Source: JAHFUA01 sp963733935 (GTDB lineage: Bacteria; Acidobacteriota; Terriglobia; Terriglobales; Acidobacteriaceae). From it: DNA of 64,000 bases. The translations under genes were made by a program, and so were the position numbers. The notes below the pieces were generated by a model that had not been told where the DNA came from, did not search any database, and saw nothing but the letters and a program-made list of their open reading frames with translations. The stretch is taken from NCBI GenBank assembly GCA_963733935.1, contig CAVTEQ010000014.1, positions 1-64,000 on the forward strand, written 5' to 3'. Positions within the stretch are counted from its first letter, which is position 1. Each line of letters begins with the position of its first letter. Positions 1-8,259 of this stretch are shown in pieces.

Positions 1-1
1 C

Positions 2-262
2 ATCCGCGCGCAGATTGCTCTCTACAAGCGCGACGGCATCGATCCTGTAATTCTGCCGCGCAGCGCCGGCTCCTGGCCGGGATATGTTTTCACAGACGAG
101 CCCTTGCATCTGGCGGCCACGCACTTCGGCCTTGGCCACGGCAGCGGCGCTCACGCTCCGGATGAGTACTTCGTGGTCGAGTCCGCGAACCCCAAGGTCC
201 AGGGCATGGATGGGGCGGTGCGATCGTTCGTGGATTACCTGTACGAGATCGCGCAGATGTGA
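2..262 (+). CDS. C-terminal part of an M20-like metallopeptidase (5' truncated by window edge)
   Basis: An open frame enters from the left edge and stops with TGA at 260-262, giving 86 residues. The motif GLGHGSGAHAPDEYFVVES, followed by a short helical tail, resembles the end of M20/M25/M40 zinc amidohydrolases, where a Gly-rich turn precedes a metal-site His and an APxEY-like segment. Such enzymes hydrolyse peptide or N-acyl amide bonds with a di-zinc centre. The metal-binding and dimerisation domains lie outside the window, so the subfamily (carboxypeptidase, dipeptidase or acetylornithine-deacetylase-like) cannot be decided. The family call rests on one motif. Confidence 0.55.
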   Translation: MRAQIALYKRDGIDPVILPRSAGSWPGYVFTDEPLHLAATHFGLGHGSGAHAPDEYFVVESANPKVQGMDGAVRSFVDYLYEIAQM

Positions 263-272
263 GCGAGACCGA

Positions 273-779
273 TCAGTCTCGCTGTGTGCGCGGAGGGCCG
301 TCAAACGGCTGAATCCGCATGTGGCCAGCCTGCCATTCGCGCAGGTCCCTCACTTCGCAGGCCAGCAGATGGGCAGCCTGAAGGCAAAGATCGAGCCGCT
401 GGCGAAGCAGCTCCAGCGCTGGCTCACGTTCCACGAAACCGCACGCGCACTCCTCCGTCGCTTCGGCCGTCAGGCTGTAAGGCTGGCCTGAGAACAGCGC
501 CGGCAGGCCCAATACGTATCCCGGACCCACGGTCCGATAAGACACCTGCGCATCGCCGTCGTGGCCAGCGGCAAACAGCCGGACGGAGCCTCGGCGGATG
601 ACCAGAACGCCGTCTGCCGGCTGTCCCTGTTCGAACAGAGTGCCGCCGGAGTGGCAGCCCCGCAAGCTGGCGATTGCATCCAGCGCCTCGGCGAGCTCGC
701 GAATGACTAATGCGTGAATGTCGCTGTCGTTTTGCAAAGCAAATCCCCCAGCATCTCTCATCCTCAGCCGTGACGGCAC
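273..779 (-). CDS. Cyclic-nucleotide-binding-domain protein lacking a DNA-binding domain
   Basis: This 168-residue protein is a Crp/Fnr-type sensor domain: beta-roll residues about 40-130 (GGTLFEQGQPADGVLVIRRG, then GPGYVLGLPALFSGQPYSLTAEA) followed by a long helix. It ends where Crp proteins normally begin their helix-turn-helix, so no DNA-binding domain is visible. The phosphate-binding cassette is atypical: the Glu and Arg that contact cAMP in Crp appear as Pro and Tyr, so canonical cAMP binding is doubtful. The start used is GTG at 779; an in-frame ATG lies at 761. A CRP-like palindrome sits just upstream (787-802). It may be a stand-alone sensor that works through protein contacts, or a truncated regulator. 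Confidence 0.6.
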   Translation of the reverse strand: MPSRLRMRDAGGFALQNDSDIHALVIRELAEALDAIASLRGCHSGGTLFEQGQPADGVLVIRRGSVRLFAAGHDGDAQVSYRTVGPGYVLGLPALFSGQPYSLTAEATEECACGFVEREPALELLRQRLDLCLQAAHLLACEVRDLREWQAGHMRIQPFDGPPRTQRD

Positions 780-786
780 GCCTTGC

Positions 787-802
787 AGTGATGCAAATCA
801 CA
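787..802. promoter_or_regulatory. CRP/FNR-like palindromic operator
   Basis: AGTGATGCAAATCACA matches the Crp consensus TGTGA-N6-TCACA at 9 of the 10 defined positions. It lies 8 bases upstream of the GTG start of the cyclic-nucleotide-domain gene at 273-779 and about 120 bases upstream of the plus-strand small gene at 925. Its position suggests autoregulation or repression of the minus-strand gene. Similar sites occur at 43592-43605 and 62505-62520. Confidence 0.5.
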
Positions 803-924
803 ACACTGCGTGACAAGAGCGAACGCCCGCCTCCTGCCGTTGATTTACAAGACTTTACGTTCCCTTGACGCAATCTTTACCCCTACCGACCAGTTTTTGG
901 GTTAGTACAGTCAGGCGCAAGATA

Positions 925-1092
925 ATGAACTCGCTGCTGGAATTCGTGCTCTGGGGTGCGCCAGCCGTTCTGCTGAGCTGGGGATTGCTGCTGGCGCTGG
1001 CCTGCGCGGTGGTGTTTCGTGGATCTGCCGCGACCGGAAGGCCCTCAGCGCTGTGGGAGAGCGGCGGCACCGAGCGCCTGGATAGCGAGTGA
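925..1092 (+). CDS. Small single-pass membrane protein
   Basis: The 55-residue product starts MNSLLEFVLWGAPAVLLSWG and has one hydrophobic stretch at about residues 3-30, followed by a short polar tail. The ATG at 925 was preferred over an upstream in-frame start at 865 because it places the hydrophobic segment at the N terminus, but no good ribosome-binding site is visible. It is the first of three small co-directional genes (next starts at 1103). No family is recognised. Confidence 0.4.
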   Translation: MNSLLEFVLWGAPAVLLSWGLLLALACAVVFRGSAATGRPSALWESGGTERLDSE

Positions 1093-1102
1093 AACGGGAC
1101 CC

Positions 1103-1285
1103 ATGTCAGTTAACAGGAATCGCTTGCGCGCTGCGTGGAATTTGGGGCGCGATCTGGTAGGCTACGCAGTCTTCGCGCTGGCTGGGAATCCGCCTCAGCT
1201 CTCGGTCATCGTCACCGCCGCGGCCCTGGGTTGGTTGCTGGATCTATTACCCGCGCGGCCAGCCTCGATGCTGCGGCTGGATTAG
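1103..1285 (+). CDS. Small hypothetical membrane-associated protein
   Basis: This 60-residue frame starts at ATG 1103, ten bases after the previous small gene. A basic N terminus (MSVNRNRLRAAWNLGRD) is followed by a moderately hydrophobic region (LVGYAVFALAG and VIVTAAALGWLLDLLP). The close spacing suggests co-transcription with 925-1092 and 1311-1628. No homologous family is recognised, and it could be a chance ORF in GC-rich DNA. Confidence 0.35.
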   Translation: MSVNRNRLRAAWNLGRDLVGYAVFALAGNPPQLSVIVTAAALGWLLDLLPARPASMLRLD

Positions 1286-1310
1286 CTCGCGCCCTGAACT
1301 GGAGTTGCTT

Positions 1311-1628
1311 ATGCCCAGGATTATCTGCATTGACCCGAATGCCGGCCGGGCGGAAGAGCCGGTGACGCTGCTGCGTTCCGCCGGCTACGAAGTAATGCTG
1401 GCTTTCAGTCCGGAAGTAGGCATGGCGCTGCTGCGGCTGTTTCCGCCGGACATTGTGCTGCTTGATTCCGCTCTGGCTGACAAGTTGAAGCCGCAAGTGC
1501 ATCAAGCCTGTCCCGCGACGCCGGTGGTGCTGACGGGTGAAAAACCCTTCTCGGTAGAAGAGTTAAAGAGCCTGGCGAGCCATCCGCCTGCAGCGTTGTC
1601 GCACAGCGGCAGCCGCTTGCCGCACTGA
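1311..1628 (+). CDS. Stand-alone receiver-domain protein
   Basis: The 105-residue protein looks like a single response-regulator receiver. An N-terminal beta strand ends in an Asp (IICIDPN), PDIVLLDSAL carries the presumed phospho-acceptor Asp, VVLTGEKPFS supplies the Thr and the Lys-Pro, and a terminal helix follows. Receivers are usually about 120 residues, so this one is short, with a divergent first acidic pair. ATG at 1311 was chosen because GGAG lies at 1301-1304 with good spacing; an in-frame TTG at 1305 is less likely. There is no output domain. It ends next to the convergent oxidoreductase gene (stop at 1629). Confidence 0.55.
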   Translation: MPRIICIDPNAGRAEEPVTLLRSAGYEVMLAFSPEVGMALLRLFPPDIVLLDSALADKLKPQVHQACPATPVVLTGEKPFSVEELKSLASHPPAALSHSGSRLPH

Positions 1629-3038
1629 TCAGGCCGCCGATCCGCTACGGGCCTTTTCGTCCGCCAGCGGCTGCAGTTCTCCCAGGATGGTCGGCACCAG
1701 CTCCGAGACAGTCGGATGGATGTGCATGGCCCGCTGCAACGTCGTATAGGGCGCTTTGGCGTACATCACATCCAGAATGCAGTGAATCACCTCGTCGCCG
1801 CCGGTGCCCAGAATGGCCGCTCCCAGGATCTGCTTGGAATCCGCATCTACCACGATCTTCATGAATCCCTGAGTCTCGCCCTTCTCCACGGCGCGCGCCA
1901 CGCGGGTCATGGAGCGCTTCCCTATCAGCGCCCGCCGGCCTGAGCTAAGCACCTGCGCATCCGTTGAGCCGGCGCGGCCCAGCGGCGGATCGATATAAAG
2001 CGCATACGCCTGAATGCGGTCGCTCAGCCGCCGCGAGTCGCCATCCAGCAGGTTGGCGGCGACGATCTCATAGTCGTTATATGAGGTGTGCGTGAACGCG
2101 CCCTGACCGTTGCAGTCACCCAGCGCCCAAATTCCGGGGACGCTGGTGCGCAACTGATCGTCCACTGCGATGTATCCGCGTTTGTCCGTCTCGACGCCGG
2201 CCTTGTCGAGCCCCAGGTCGTCAGTGTTGGGACGCCGGCCCACCGCCAGCAGCAAGTGCGAGCCTACAACCGCCGGCTGTCCGTCGGTGCAGTCGACATT
2301 CACGGCAATGTCGTCTCCGCGTTTGGAAACCGCGATGCACTTGGCATTCAGCCGCAGGTGCACACCTTCGGCTTCCAGGATCTCTTGCACCGTCGCCGAG
2401 ACATCCTCGTCCTCCCGCGCAATCAACCGCGAGGCCATCTCGACAATGGTCACCTCGCTGCCGAAGCGCCGGAACATCTGCCCAAACTCCAGCCCCACGT
2501 AGCTGCCGCCCACGATCACCAGGTGACGCGGGAGAAAATCCACATCCATCATGGAAGAATTATTGAGATAGGGCGTCTGCTCGATGCCGGGCATGGGCGG
2601 TACCACGGCTCGCCCGCCGACATTGATGAAAATCTGCTCCCCGCGAAGGCGCTCCTGGCCAACGCTGATCTCGTGCGCCGATTCGAAGCGCGCCTGGCCC
2701 TCGTAGACCATGAGATTCTTAGTCCCTCTCAGCCAGCTCTCGACGCCGGTGCGCGACTTGCCAGAGATGCCGTCCTTGCGAGCTTTCACCTGCTTCATGT
2801 CCACCGTCACCGGGCCGCCAATATTGACGCCGTATTCGGCGGCGCGGCGCGTCATGTGCGCGGCATAGGCGCTGGCGACCATGGTCTTGGTGGGAATGCA
2901 TCCGGTGTTGACGCAGGTCCCGCCGAAGAGCTTGCGCTCGATAATCGCGACTCGCTTTCCCGCCTTCGCCAGCCGCACCGCCAGCGACGGCCCAGCCTGT
3001 CCAGTGCCGATAACGATCGCGTCGTACGTGTTAGCCAT
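1629..3038 (-). CDS. FAD-dependent pyridine nucleotide-disulfide oxidoreductase (class I)
   Basis: The 469-residue protein has an N-terminal dinucleotide-binding Gly-rich loop (IVIGTGQAGPS, residues 8-18), the redox-active disulfide GGTCVNTGCIPTK with Cys42 and Cys47, a second NAD(P)-binding loop (VIVGGSYVGLEFG), the FAD motif WALGDCNG and a C-terminal dimerisation domain with the His-Pro...Glu catalytic dyad (HIHPTVSEL). Databases often name this group mercuric reductase, but there is no N-terminal HMA domain and no C-terminal Cys pair, so the Hg(II) substrate is not supported. Lipoamide-, glutathione- or other disulfide-type substrates are possible. ATG 3038 is preceded by a clear GGAGG; an upstream start at 3095 is less likely. 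Confidence 0.85.
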   Translation of the reverse strand: MANTYDAIVIGTGQAGPSLAVRLAKAGKRVAIIERKLFGGTCVNTGCIPTKTMVASAYAAHMTRRAAEYGVNIGGPVTVDMKQVKARKDGISGKSRTGVESWLRGTKNLMVYEGQARFESAHEISVGQERLRGEQIFINVGGRAVVPPMPGIEQTPYLNNSSMMDVDFLPRHLVIVGGSYVGLEFGQMFRRFGSEVTIVEMASRLIAREDEDVSATVQEILEAEGVHLRLNAKCIAVSKRGDDIAVNVDCTDGQPAVVGSHLLLAVGRRPNTDDLGLDKAGVETDKRGYIAVDDQLRTSVPGIWALGDCNGQGAFTHTSYNDYEIVAANLLDGDSRRLSDRIQAYALYIDPPLGRAGSTDAQVLSSGRRALIGKRSMTRVARAVEKGETQGFMKIVVDADSKQILGAAILGTGGDEVIHCILDVMYAKAPYTTLQRAMHIHPTVSELVPTILGELQPLADEKARSGSAA

Positions 3039-3118
3039 ACTCGCCTCCGCAGAGGTTTGATTCCGGAGCACGGTGCAGGTTACACGATCAAGCACGGGCG
3101 GAGATACGCGATCGTCTG

Positions 3119-3499
3119 CTAGACCGCCAGCACGGCGACCCCCGCACCGACCAGCAGGGACGCCATCCAGCGGCGGCGGTCCACTCGTTCGCGCAGAAAC
3201 AGGCCCGCGGCGAATGCATTAGTGATGTAAGTGAGCGACGCGGTCGCCGGCACTACCAGCGAAACGTCAGCCCAGGAAAGAGCCGCCAGCAGGCCGAAGA
3301 ATGAGATCGCCATAAACAGCAGGGCGAGGAGAAAGCTCGGGTGCGTCACGATGGCCTTGACCACGCCGCTGAGCCCCTGGCGCCGCCACAGTTCGCCGAC
3401 GTGGCCGATCTGGCGCATAGCGCGGGAGAGCAGCACGTCGCCGGCGGTGGAACTCAGCACGATAGCCGCGATCGCGCTCCACGTGCGCAGCGCATTCAT
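3119..3499 (-). CDS. Half-size DMT/EamA transporter subunit B
   Basis: This 126-residue protein has four predicted transmembrane helices, with the DMT-superfamily pattern of a final helix pair ending LLVGAGVAVLAV. Its start overlaps the end of the upstream paralogue by four bases (ATGA), which implies translational coupling. Four-helix members such as EmrE and ArnE/ArnF work as dimers. ArnE/ArnF is an established heterodimeric flippase for a lipid-linked sugar. The position downstream of hpnJ suggests export or flipping of a hopanoid, a lipid-linked sugar or another small molecule, but the substrate is inference. Confidence 0.7.
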   Translation of the reverse strand: MNALRTWSAIAAIVLSSTAGDVLLSRAMRQIGHVGELWRRQGLSGVVKAIVTHPSFLLALLFMAISFFGLLAALSWADVSLVVPATASLTYITNAFAAGLFLRERVDRRRWMASLLVGAGVAVLAV

Positions 3500-3918
3500 T
3501 GCCCGCCTCCGGGCACAGTGGGCTCAAGCTCGGCCTGCTGGCGCGGAGTAGCTGATGGTCCGCGAGTCACGATGGCTACGCCGGAGCCGACCAGCAAGAT
3601 CCCGATCCAGCGGCTCACGGTGACCCGCTCGCCCAACAGCCACATCGAGAGCAGCGCCAGCAGAACATAGCCGAACGAGGTCGCGGGCAGCACATATGTC
3701 AGGTCCGACCAGGAAAGCGCGCTCACATAAGACGCGAGGAAGCCGATCAAGAGCACGATGCCGAGCGCGACCCACGGGTTGAGCACAGCGGCGATGAGTT
3801 CCGTCCAGTGCGCGAGCGAGATCGGGCCTACGCGTCTCATACCATAGGAGAGGCTGATATCGCCGAAGGAGGCGAAAACAACGATGGCGACGAGGACGAG
3901 GTACTTGCGGAGGGTCAC
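3496..3918 (-). CDS. Half-size DMT/EamA transporter subunit A
   Basis: The 140-residue protein has four predicted membrane helices and closely follows the layout of its neighbour at 3119-3499: FGDISLSYGMRRVG near the N terminus, LSWSDLTYVLPATSFGYV in helix 3, and GILLVGSGVAIV in helix 4. A polar 20-residue tail follows. It lies 22 bases downstream of hpnJ on the same strand and overlaps the second half-transporter. Two distinct four-helix paralogues encoded together are the signature of a heterodimeric DMT transporter. The substrate is unknown. Confidence 0.7.
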   Translation of the reverse strand: MTLRKYLVLVAIVVFASFGDISLSYGMRRVGPISLAHWTELIAAVLNPWVALGIVLLIGFLASYVSALSWSDLTYVLPATSFGYVLLALLSMWLLGERVTVSRWIGILLVGSGVAIVTRGPSATPRQQAELEPTVPGGGQ

Positions 3919-3940
3919 AGGAGTGCCAGGCGCTCCTCCC

Positions 3941-5437
3941 CTACACCTCGACGGTCTCCACCGGGGTCTCGTGCTCGGCGGACGGAGGCGCTCCGACGTT
4001 GCTGCGCCGGTCTGCGACGTAGCGCTTGCGGGCGGAGCGCAGCTTGAGGAACGCGCGGGCTTCCTTGTAGAGCCGCTTGCGCTCGCCGGAGTCGAAGATG
4101 GCCTTGCGCACGATGCGGTAGACGGCCTTGGGGCGGAAATAGTATTCGTCGTAGAAACGGTGAACCGCGTCCATCACTTCCTCGCGCGGCAGGCCCGGGT
4201 ATTCGATGTGCGCGAGTTGGTGTCCGCCTTCGTCCACCATGCGCTGCTCGTTGGCAATGAACCCATTCTTCTTGGCGAAATCATAGAACTCGGTGCCGGG
4301 ATAAGCGTGCGCCACCGAAACCTGGATGGTCTCAACGTCGAGCTGCTTGGCGAAGTTGATGGTCTGGCGGATGCTCTCGCGGCTCTCGCCCGGCAGCCCG
4401 AGAATGAAATCCCCGTGGATGGTCAGGCCAAGCCGATGGCAGTCACGCGTGAAGTCGCGCGCGCGCTCGACCGTAGCGCCCTTCTTGATGTTCTTCAGGA
4501 TCTGCGGATCGCCCGACTCATAGCCCACGATGAGCAGGCGACAGCCGGAGTCACGCATGGCCTTCAGCGTCTCGTAATCGGTGGTGACTCGCGAAGTGCA
4601 GGACCAGGTTAGCCCCAGCGGCTTCAGCTTCTCGCACAGTTCGATGGTGCGCGCCTTCTGGATGTTGAAGGTGTCGTCGTCAAAGAAGAATTCCTTTACA
4701 TAGGGCCAGTATTCCTTCGCCTTGGCCATTTCGCGCGCAACGGCGTCCGATGAGCGCTTGCGCCAGGGATGTCCGCTCAAGGTCTGCGGCCACAGGCAAA
4801 AAGTACACTGCGCGGGACAGCCGCGCGTCGAGTAGAGCGAGACAAACGGATACAGCAGAAACGGAACGTTGTAGCGGCGCACGTCGAGGTCGCGATGATA
4901 GACGTCGGTGACGTCGGGCAGGGCGTCGAGGTCGTCAACCGGCGAGCGGTCAGGGTTATGGACGATGCGTCCGTTCTGGCGATACGAAATGCCCATGATC
5001 TCCGCCAGCGGCTTGCCCTGGGCAAATTCCACGGTGGCATAGTCGAATTCGCGGCGAACGATGAAGTCGATAGCCGCACAGTCGCGCAGCACCGGCTCCG
5101 GCAGCACGGTAACGTGCGGACCGACGAAGGCAATCTTCAGCGCGGGATTGGCCGCCTTCATCGCCTCGGCCAGCTTGCAATCCCCCGGAAAGCCAGGCGT
5201 GCTGGTAAACAGCACCACGAACTCGTAGTCCTTGGAAATTTCCACCGTCTGCTGCCAGGAGACGTGGTGGGGGCTGGCGTCGAGCAGGCGCGAGCCTTCC
5301 AGCATGCCCGCCGGATAGGCAAGCCAAACCGGGTACCAATAGGACTCGATTTCGCGGGTCGCGGGCCAGCGGGAACTGGCGCCGCCGTCAAAATTCTCGA
5401 AGGAGGGCGGGTTCAAGAACAGGGTCTTTAAAGGCAT
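3941..5437 (-). CDS. hpnJ: Hopanoid-associated B12-type radical SAM protein HpnJ
   Basis: The 498-residue protein has an N-terminal cobalamin-binding-like Rossmann region (about residues 50-170) and a radical SAM core with STRGCPAQCTFCLWPQ, whose cluster cysteines are Cys207, Cys211 and Cys214. The C-terminal region has conserved Tyr/His-rich segments such as VHRFYDEYYFRPKAVYRIV. This matches the HpnJ family, which in Burkholderia is genetically linked to ring contraction of the glucosamine head group to the cyclitol ether of bacteriohopanetetrol. The partner genes hpnI and hpnK are not in this window. ATG 5437 (MPLKTLFLNPPSFENF) fits the family start; an upstream start at 5479 is unlikely. 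Two half-size transporters follow directly. Confidence 0.85.
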   Translation of the reverse strand: MPLKTLFLNPPSFENFDGGASSRWPATREIESYWYPVWLAYPAGMLEGSRLLDASPHHVSWQQTVEISKDYEFVVLFTSTPGFPGDCKLAEAMKAANPALKIAFVGPHVTVLPEPVLRDCAAIDFIVRREFDYATVEFAQGKPLAEIMGISYRQNGRIVHNPDRSPVDDLDALPDVTDVYHRDLDVRRYNVPFLLYPFVSLYSTRGCPAQCTFCLWPQTLSGHPWRKRSSDAVAREMAKAKEYWPYVKEFFFDDDTFNIQKARTIELCEKLKPLGLTWSCTSRVTTDYETLKAMRDSGCRLLIVGYESGDPQILKNIKKGATVERARDFTRDCHRLGLTIHGDFILGLPGESRESIRQTINFAKQLDVETIQVSVAHAYPGTEFYDFAKKNGFIANEQRMVDEGGHQLAHIEYPGLPREEVMDAVHRFYDEYYFRPKAVYRIVRKAIFDSGERKRLYKEARAFLKLRSARKRYVADRRSNVGAPPSAEHETPVETVEV

Positions 5438-5671
5438 GCAATCATCAATACTATCACCCGTCAGGGGAGTTCCAGGCAAACCGCGATTCCTCAGTATGAT
5501 GCAGTCCCCCGGTTGGGCTTACGGTAAGCTCAGAAATAAGAAAGGTCAATGGTGCGCCGGGGGTGCCGATTTTGGGACAGTGCCCTGATGTGAGCGGGCC
5601 AGTTGCGCTATACTCCTCACCTTTTTGGTATAAGAGTCTTAAGAGACCGCCGCCGGCAAGCCTTCCAGGGG

Positions 5672-6874
5672 ATGGGGTTCGTGAAGCTGTTCCGCCGACT
5701 CGCCATGTACATCACCAGCCAGCACCCGCAGTGGGCGCCTCCGGATTTCCGCGACCTGCTGGATTCAGCGCCCGACGCCATGGTGATCGTCAATGCCGAA
5801 GGCAAGATCGTGGTGGTCAACAGTCAGACCGAAATCCTGTTCGGCTACGGACGGCAAGAACTTCTGGGCAAACCAGTCGAGATCCTGATACCTGCACGCT
5901 TTAATCCTCAACACACCGGGCATCGCTCCGGCTTCTTCGCCGAGCCGCGGGTGCGGCCTATGGGCGCCGGACTCGATCTGTTCGGCAAGCGCAAGAACGG
6001 GACGGAATTCCCGGTGGAGATCAGCCTGAGCCCGCTGCGCACGCCGCAGGGGACGTTCGTCACCGGCGCCATCCGCGATATCACCGAGCGCAAGAGGACC
6101 GAAGAGCAGATCAACAAGCTTAACAGCGAGCTGGGTGAGGCGGTGCGACGTTCAGAGAAACTGGCAGCCACCGGGCGCCTGGCGACGACCATCGCCCACG
6201 AAATCAAGAACGCTCTCGATACCCTGCTCAACCTGGTTTATTTGATCGACCAGAATCCGGCTCTCGAGTCGGAGATGAGACAGATGCTCTCCGAAGCGCG
6301 GGAGGAGGTGTCGCGCATCGCGGTCATCACTCGCAACACCCTGGCGCTGCAGCGCGACACCGCGTTCCCGGTTTCGCTCACGCTGGTGGAGATCGTCGAC
6401 GGGGTATGCCGGATGTTCGAGTCGCCGATCGCGCAGAAGCGCATCGCCATGCAGCGCAACTATGAGACTAGCGGACACATGATCGGCTTCCCCGGCGAGT
6501 TGCGGCAGGTGTTCACCAACCTGATCGCCAATGCGGTCGACGCCCTCGGCGAGGACGGCCACTTGACCGTCAGCATCTCGGACGGAAACAACCTGTTCCG
6601 CGTAAGCATTAACGATGACGGACACGGCATCGCCTCCGAGAACCTGGAGAAAATCTTCGAACCGTTCTTCACCACCAAAGGCGAGAAAGGGACGGGAGTG
6701 GGCTTGTGGGTGACGCGCAGCATTGTCGAAGAGATGGGCGGGCGCATTGAGGTATCCAGTTCGACGCGCCCCGGTCGCAGCGGCACCTCGTTCACGGTCA
6801 CGCTTCCGCGGGCGCAAGGTCAGACGATGAGAGAGAACGGGTTGCACGTCCCACGAAAAGCCAGTGCAGGCTGA
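5672..6874 (+). CDS. PAS-domain sensor histidine kinase
   Basis: This is a soluble kinase of about 400 residues. A PAS domain follows the N terminus (FRDLLDSAPDAMVIVNAEGKIVVV, to RDITERKRTEE), then a HisKA helix with the phospho-accepting His in HEIKNALDTL, and a HATPase_c domain with the N box (NLIANAVDAL), G1 (NDDGHGI) and G2 (GEKGTGVGLWVT). There is no membrane segment, so it should sense a cytoplasmic cue. Starts at 5603, 5672 and 5705 are in frame; 5672 follows a purine-rich CAGGGG. It is the only plus-strand gene inside the hopanoid region, converges on hpnE, and has no adjacent response regulator. Confidence 0.85.
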   Translation: MGFVKLFRRLAMYITSQHPQWAPPDFRDLLDSAPDAMVIVNAEGKIVVVNSQTEILFGYGRQELLGKPVEILIPARFNPQHTGHRSGFFAEPRVRPMGAGLDLFGKRKNGTEFPVEISLSPLRTPQGTFVTGAIRDITERKRTEEQINKLNSELGEAVRRSEKLAATGRLATTIAHEIKNALDTLLNLVYLIDQNPALESEMRQMLSEAREEVSRIAVITRNTLALQRDTAFPVSLTLVEIVDGVCRMFESPIAQKRIAMQRNYETSGHMIGFPGELRQVFTNLIANAVDALGEDGHLTVSISDGNNLFRVSINDDGHGIASENLEKIFEPFFTTKGEKGTGVGLWVTRSIVEEMGGRIEVSSSTRPGRSGTSFTVTLPRAQGQTMRENGLHVPRKASAG

Positions 6875-6885
6875 GTAATCTGCAA

Positions 6886-8259
6886 CTACATGTCGGCGAT
6901 CCTCATCAGGCCCTTTGCCGGTAGATCTGTCACGATAAACTTTGTGCTCTTCCCCGCTGCCCGCGCCACCGCTTCCGCCGCCAGATATCCGCTGCGCACC
7001 GCGCCTTCCATGGTGGCGGGCCATCCGGTGCGAGTCCAGTCGCCGGCCAGAAAAACGCGCGGCCAGCCGGTCGCGGCCGGCGGACGATAAGCATCTGCGC
7101 CCGGCAGCGCTGAATAAGTCGCGTGCACTTCCTTGATGACCGTCGCCTTAACCAGCTTAGCTTCGCGCGCCGCGGGAAAGAACTCGCCCAGCTCGCGCAG
7201 TGCCATCTCGATGATTTCTCCGCGTGGCTTCTCCACCAGCGCCTTCGAAGAACTGACCACGAGTTCGACATAGCTCGGCCCACCGCGCCCCAGCAGCCGT
7301 GACTTGTGGAACATCCACTGGATGGTGCGGTCGAGCAGCACGGCGTGGTCGAGATCAGCAATCTCGCGGTCGAACCACAGATGGATGCCGGTGATGGGCG
7401 AGGTCTCGAAGCGCGCGATCATCTCCCGCAGCGGACCGGGGCCGTCCGGCAGCATGCGGCCGAGGGCATCGAAGGGCACGGCCAATACTGCAAAGTCGCA
7501 GGCCAGCTCGCCGCCATTCACGCACAGGCGCACGCCCGCTGGCTCGGCACAGAATGATTCTGCCGACGCTCGCAGCCTTACCTCGCCGCCATGCGCGCGG
7601 ATATATTCCGCCGCTGCGCTGTACAGCTCCGTCAGCGGCACCTGCGGCACGCCCATGCGTCCGCCCTCGCGCGACTTCAGGAACGCTTCGCGAAAAACCT
7701 GCGCCGCGTAATACACGGACATGCGCTCCAAGTCTTCATTGAGCGCACTTACCAGCACCACCTTCCAGAAGCGCTCGATGGCGTGCTCGGTCTGTCCGTG
7801 CCGCTTCAACCATTGCATGAACGTTTCACCAGTATCTAGTGGCAAATGGGAAGCTAGCGCCATCATCGCTCGCGCTACGCCCAGCTTGTCGGCAAGTGCG
7901 AGCGATTTGGCTTCGAGGAACGAAGGTGCGGTGTGGAAGGGCGGTGGCAGCCAGCACGGCGATATTTCCGATCTTCTTCCGCCCGGCTCAATGAAGCACA
8001 GGCGATCGTACCAGCGAATCTTGTCGTCCACTCCGATTCGCCGGTAGAAATCGATGAGGTTGGTGCAGCAGCCGAGCAGCACGTGCTGGCAGTTGTCCAC
8101 GACCTCGTTGGTGCCGGGATGCTCGTAGGACGACGCGCGCCCGCCCACGAACGGACGCTTCTCAACCAGGGTCACGCGGAAGCCGGCCTCGGCCAGGGCG
8201 CATCCTGCCGCCAGCCCAGCCAGTCCCGCGCCCGCAATGGCGACGTGCTGCTGGCTCAC
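6886..8259 (-). CDS. hpnE: Hydroxysqualene dehydroxylase HpnE (FAD-dependent)
   Basis: The 457-residue flavoprotein starts with the FAD-binding loop VAIAGAGLAGLAAGCALAEA and a conserved VGGRASS segment, and ends with FLAGDWTRTGWPATMEGAVR, the C-terminal FAD contact of the phytoene-desaturase/amine-oxidase superfamily. HpnE reduces hydroxysqualene to squalene in the three-enzyme HpnDCE route. The GTG start at 8259 overlaps the TGA of hpnD (8256-8258), a typical coupled junction, so the longer frame to 8397 was not used. It is the last gene of the main hopanoid run; its stop lies 11 bases from the convergent kinase gene. Confidence 0.9.
   Translation of the reverse strand: MSQQHVAIAGAGLAGLAAGCALAEAGFRVTLVEKRPFVGGRASSYEHPGTNEVVDNCQHVLLGCCTNLIDFYRRIGVDDKIRWYDRLCFIEPGGRRSEISPCWLPPPFHTAPSFLEAKSLALADKLGVARAMMALASHLPLDTGETFMQWLKRHGQTEHAIERFWKVVLVSALNEDLERMSVYYAAQVFREAFLKSREGGRMGVPQVPLTELYSAAAEYIRAHGGEVRLRASAESFCAEPAGVRLCVNGGELACDFAVLAVPFDALGRMLPDGPGPLREMIARFETSPITGIHLWFDREIADLDHAVLLDRTIQWMFHKSRLLGRGGPSYVELVVSSSKALVEKPRGEIIEMALRELGEFFPAAREAKLVKATVIKEVHATYSALPGADAYRPPAATGWPRVFLAGDWTRTGWPATMEGAVRSGYLAAEAVARAAGKSTKFIVTDLPAKGLMRIADM

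Noticed and set aside
273..779. Full Crp/Fnr transcription regulator
   Set aside because: The protein ends before any helix-turn-helix; a corrected frameshift at the 3' end could change this, but none is evident.
1629..3038. Naming the flavin oxidoreductase a mercuric reductase (merA)
   Set aside because: There is no HMA domain, no C-terminal Cys pair and no other mer gene; only the general class I disulfide reductase signature is present.
2088..3122. A 344-residue open frame opposite the oxidoreductase
   Set aside because: Antisense shadow of a gene with all expected motifs.
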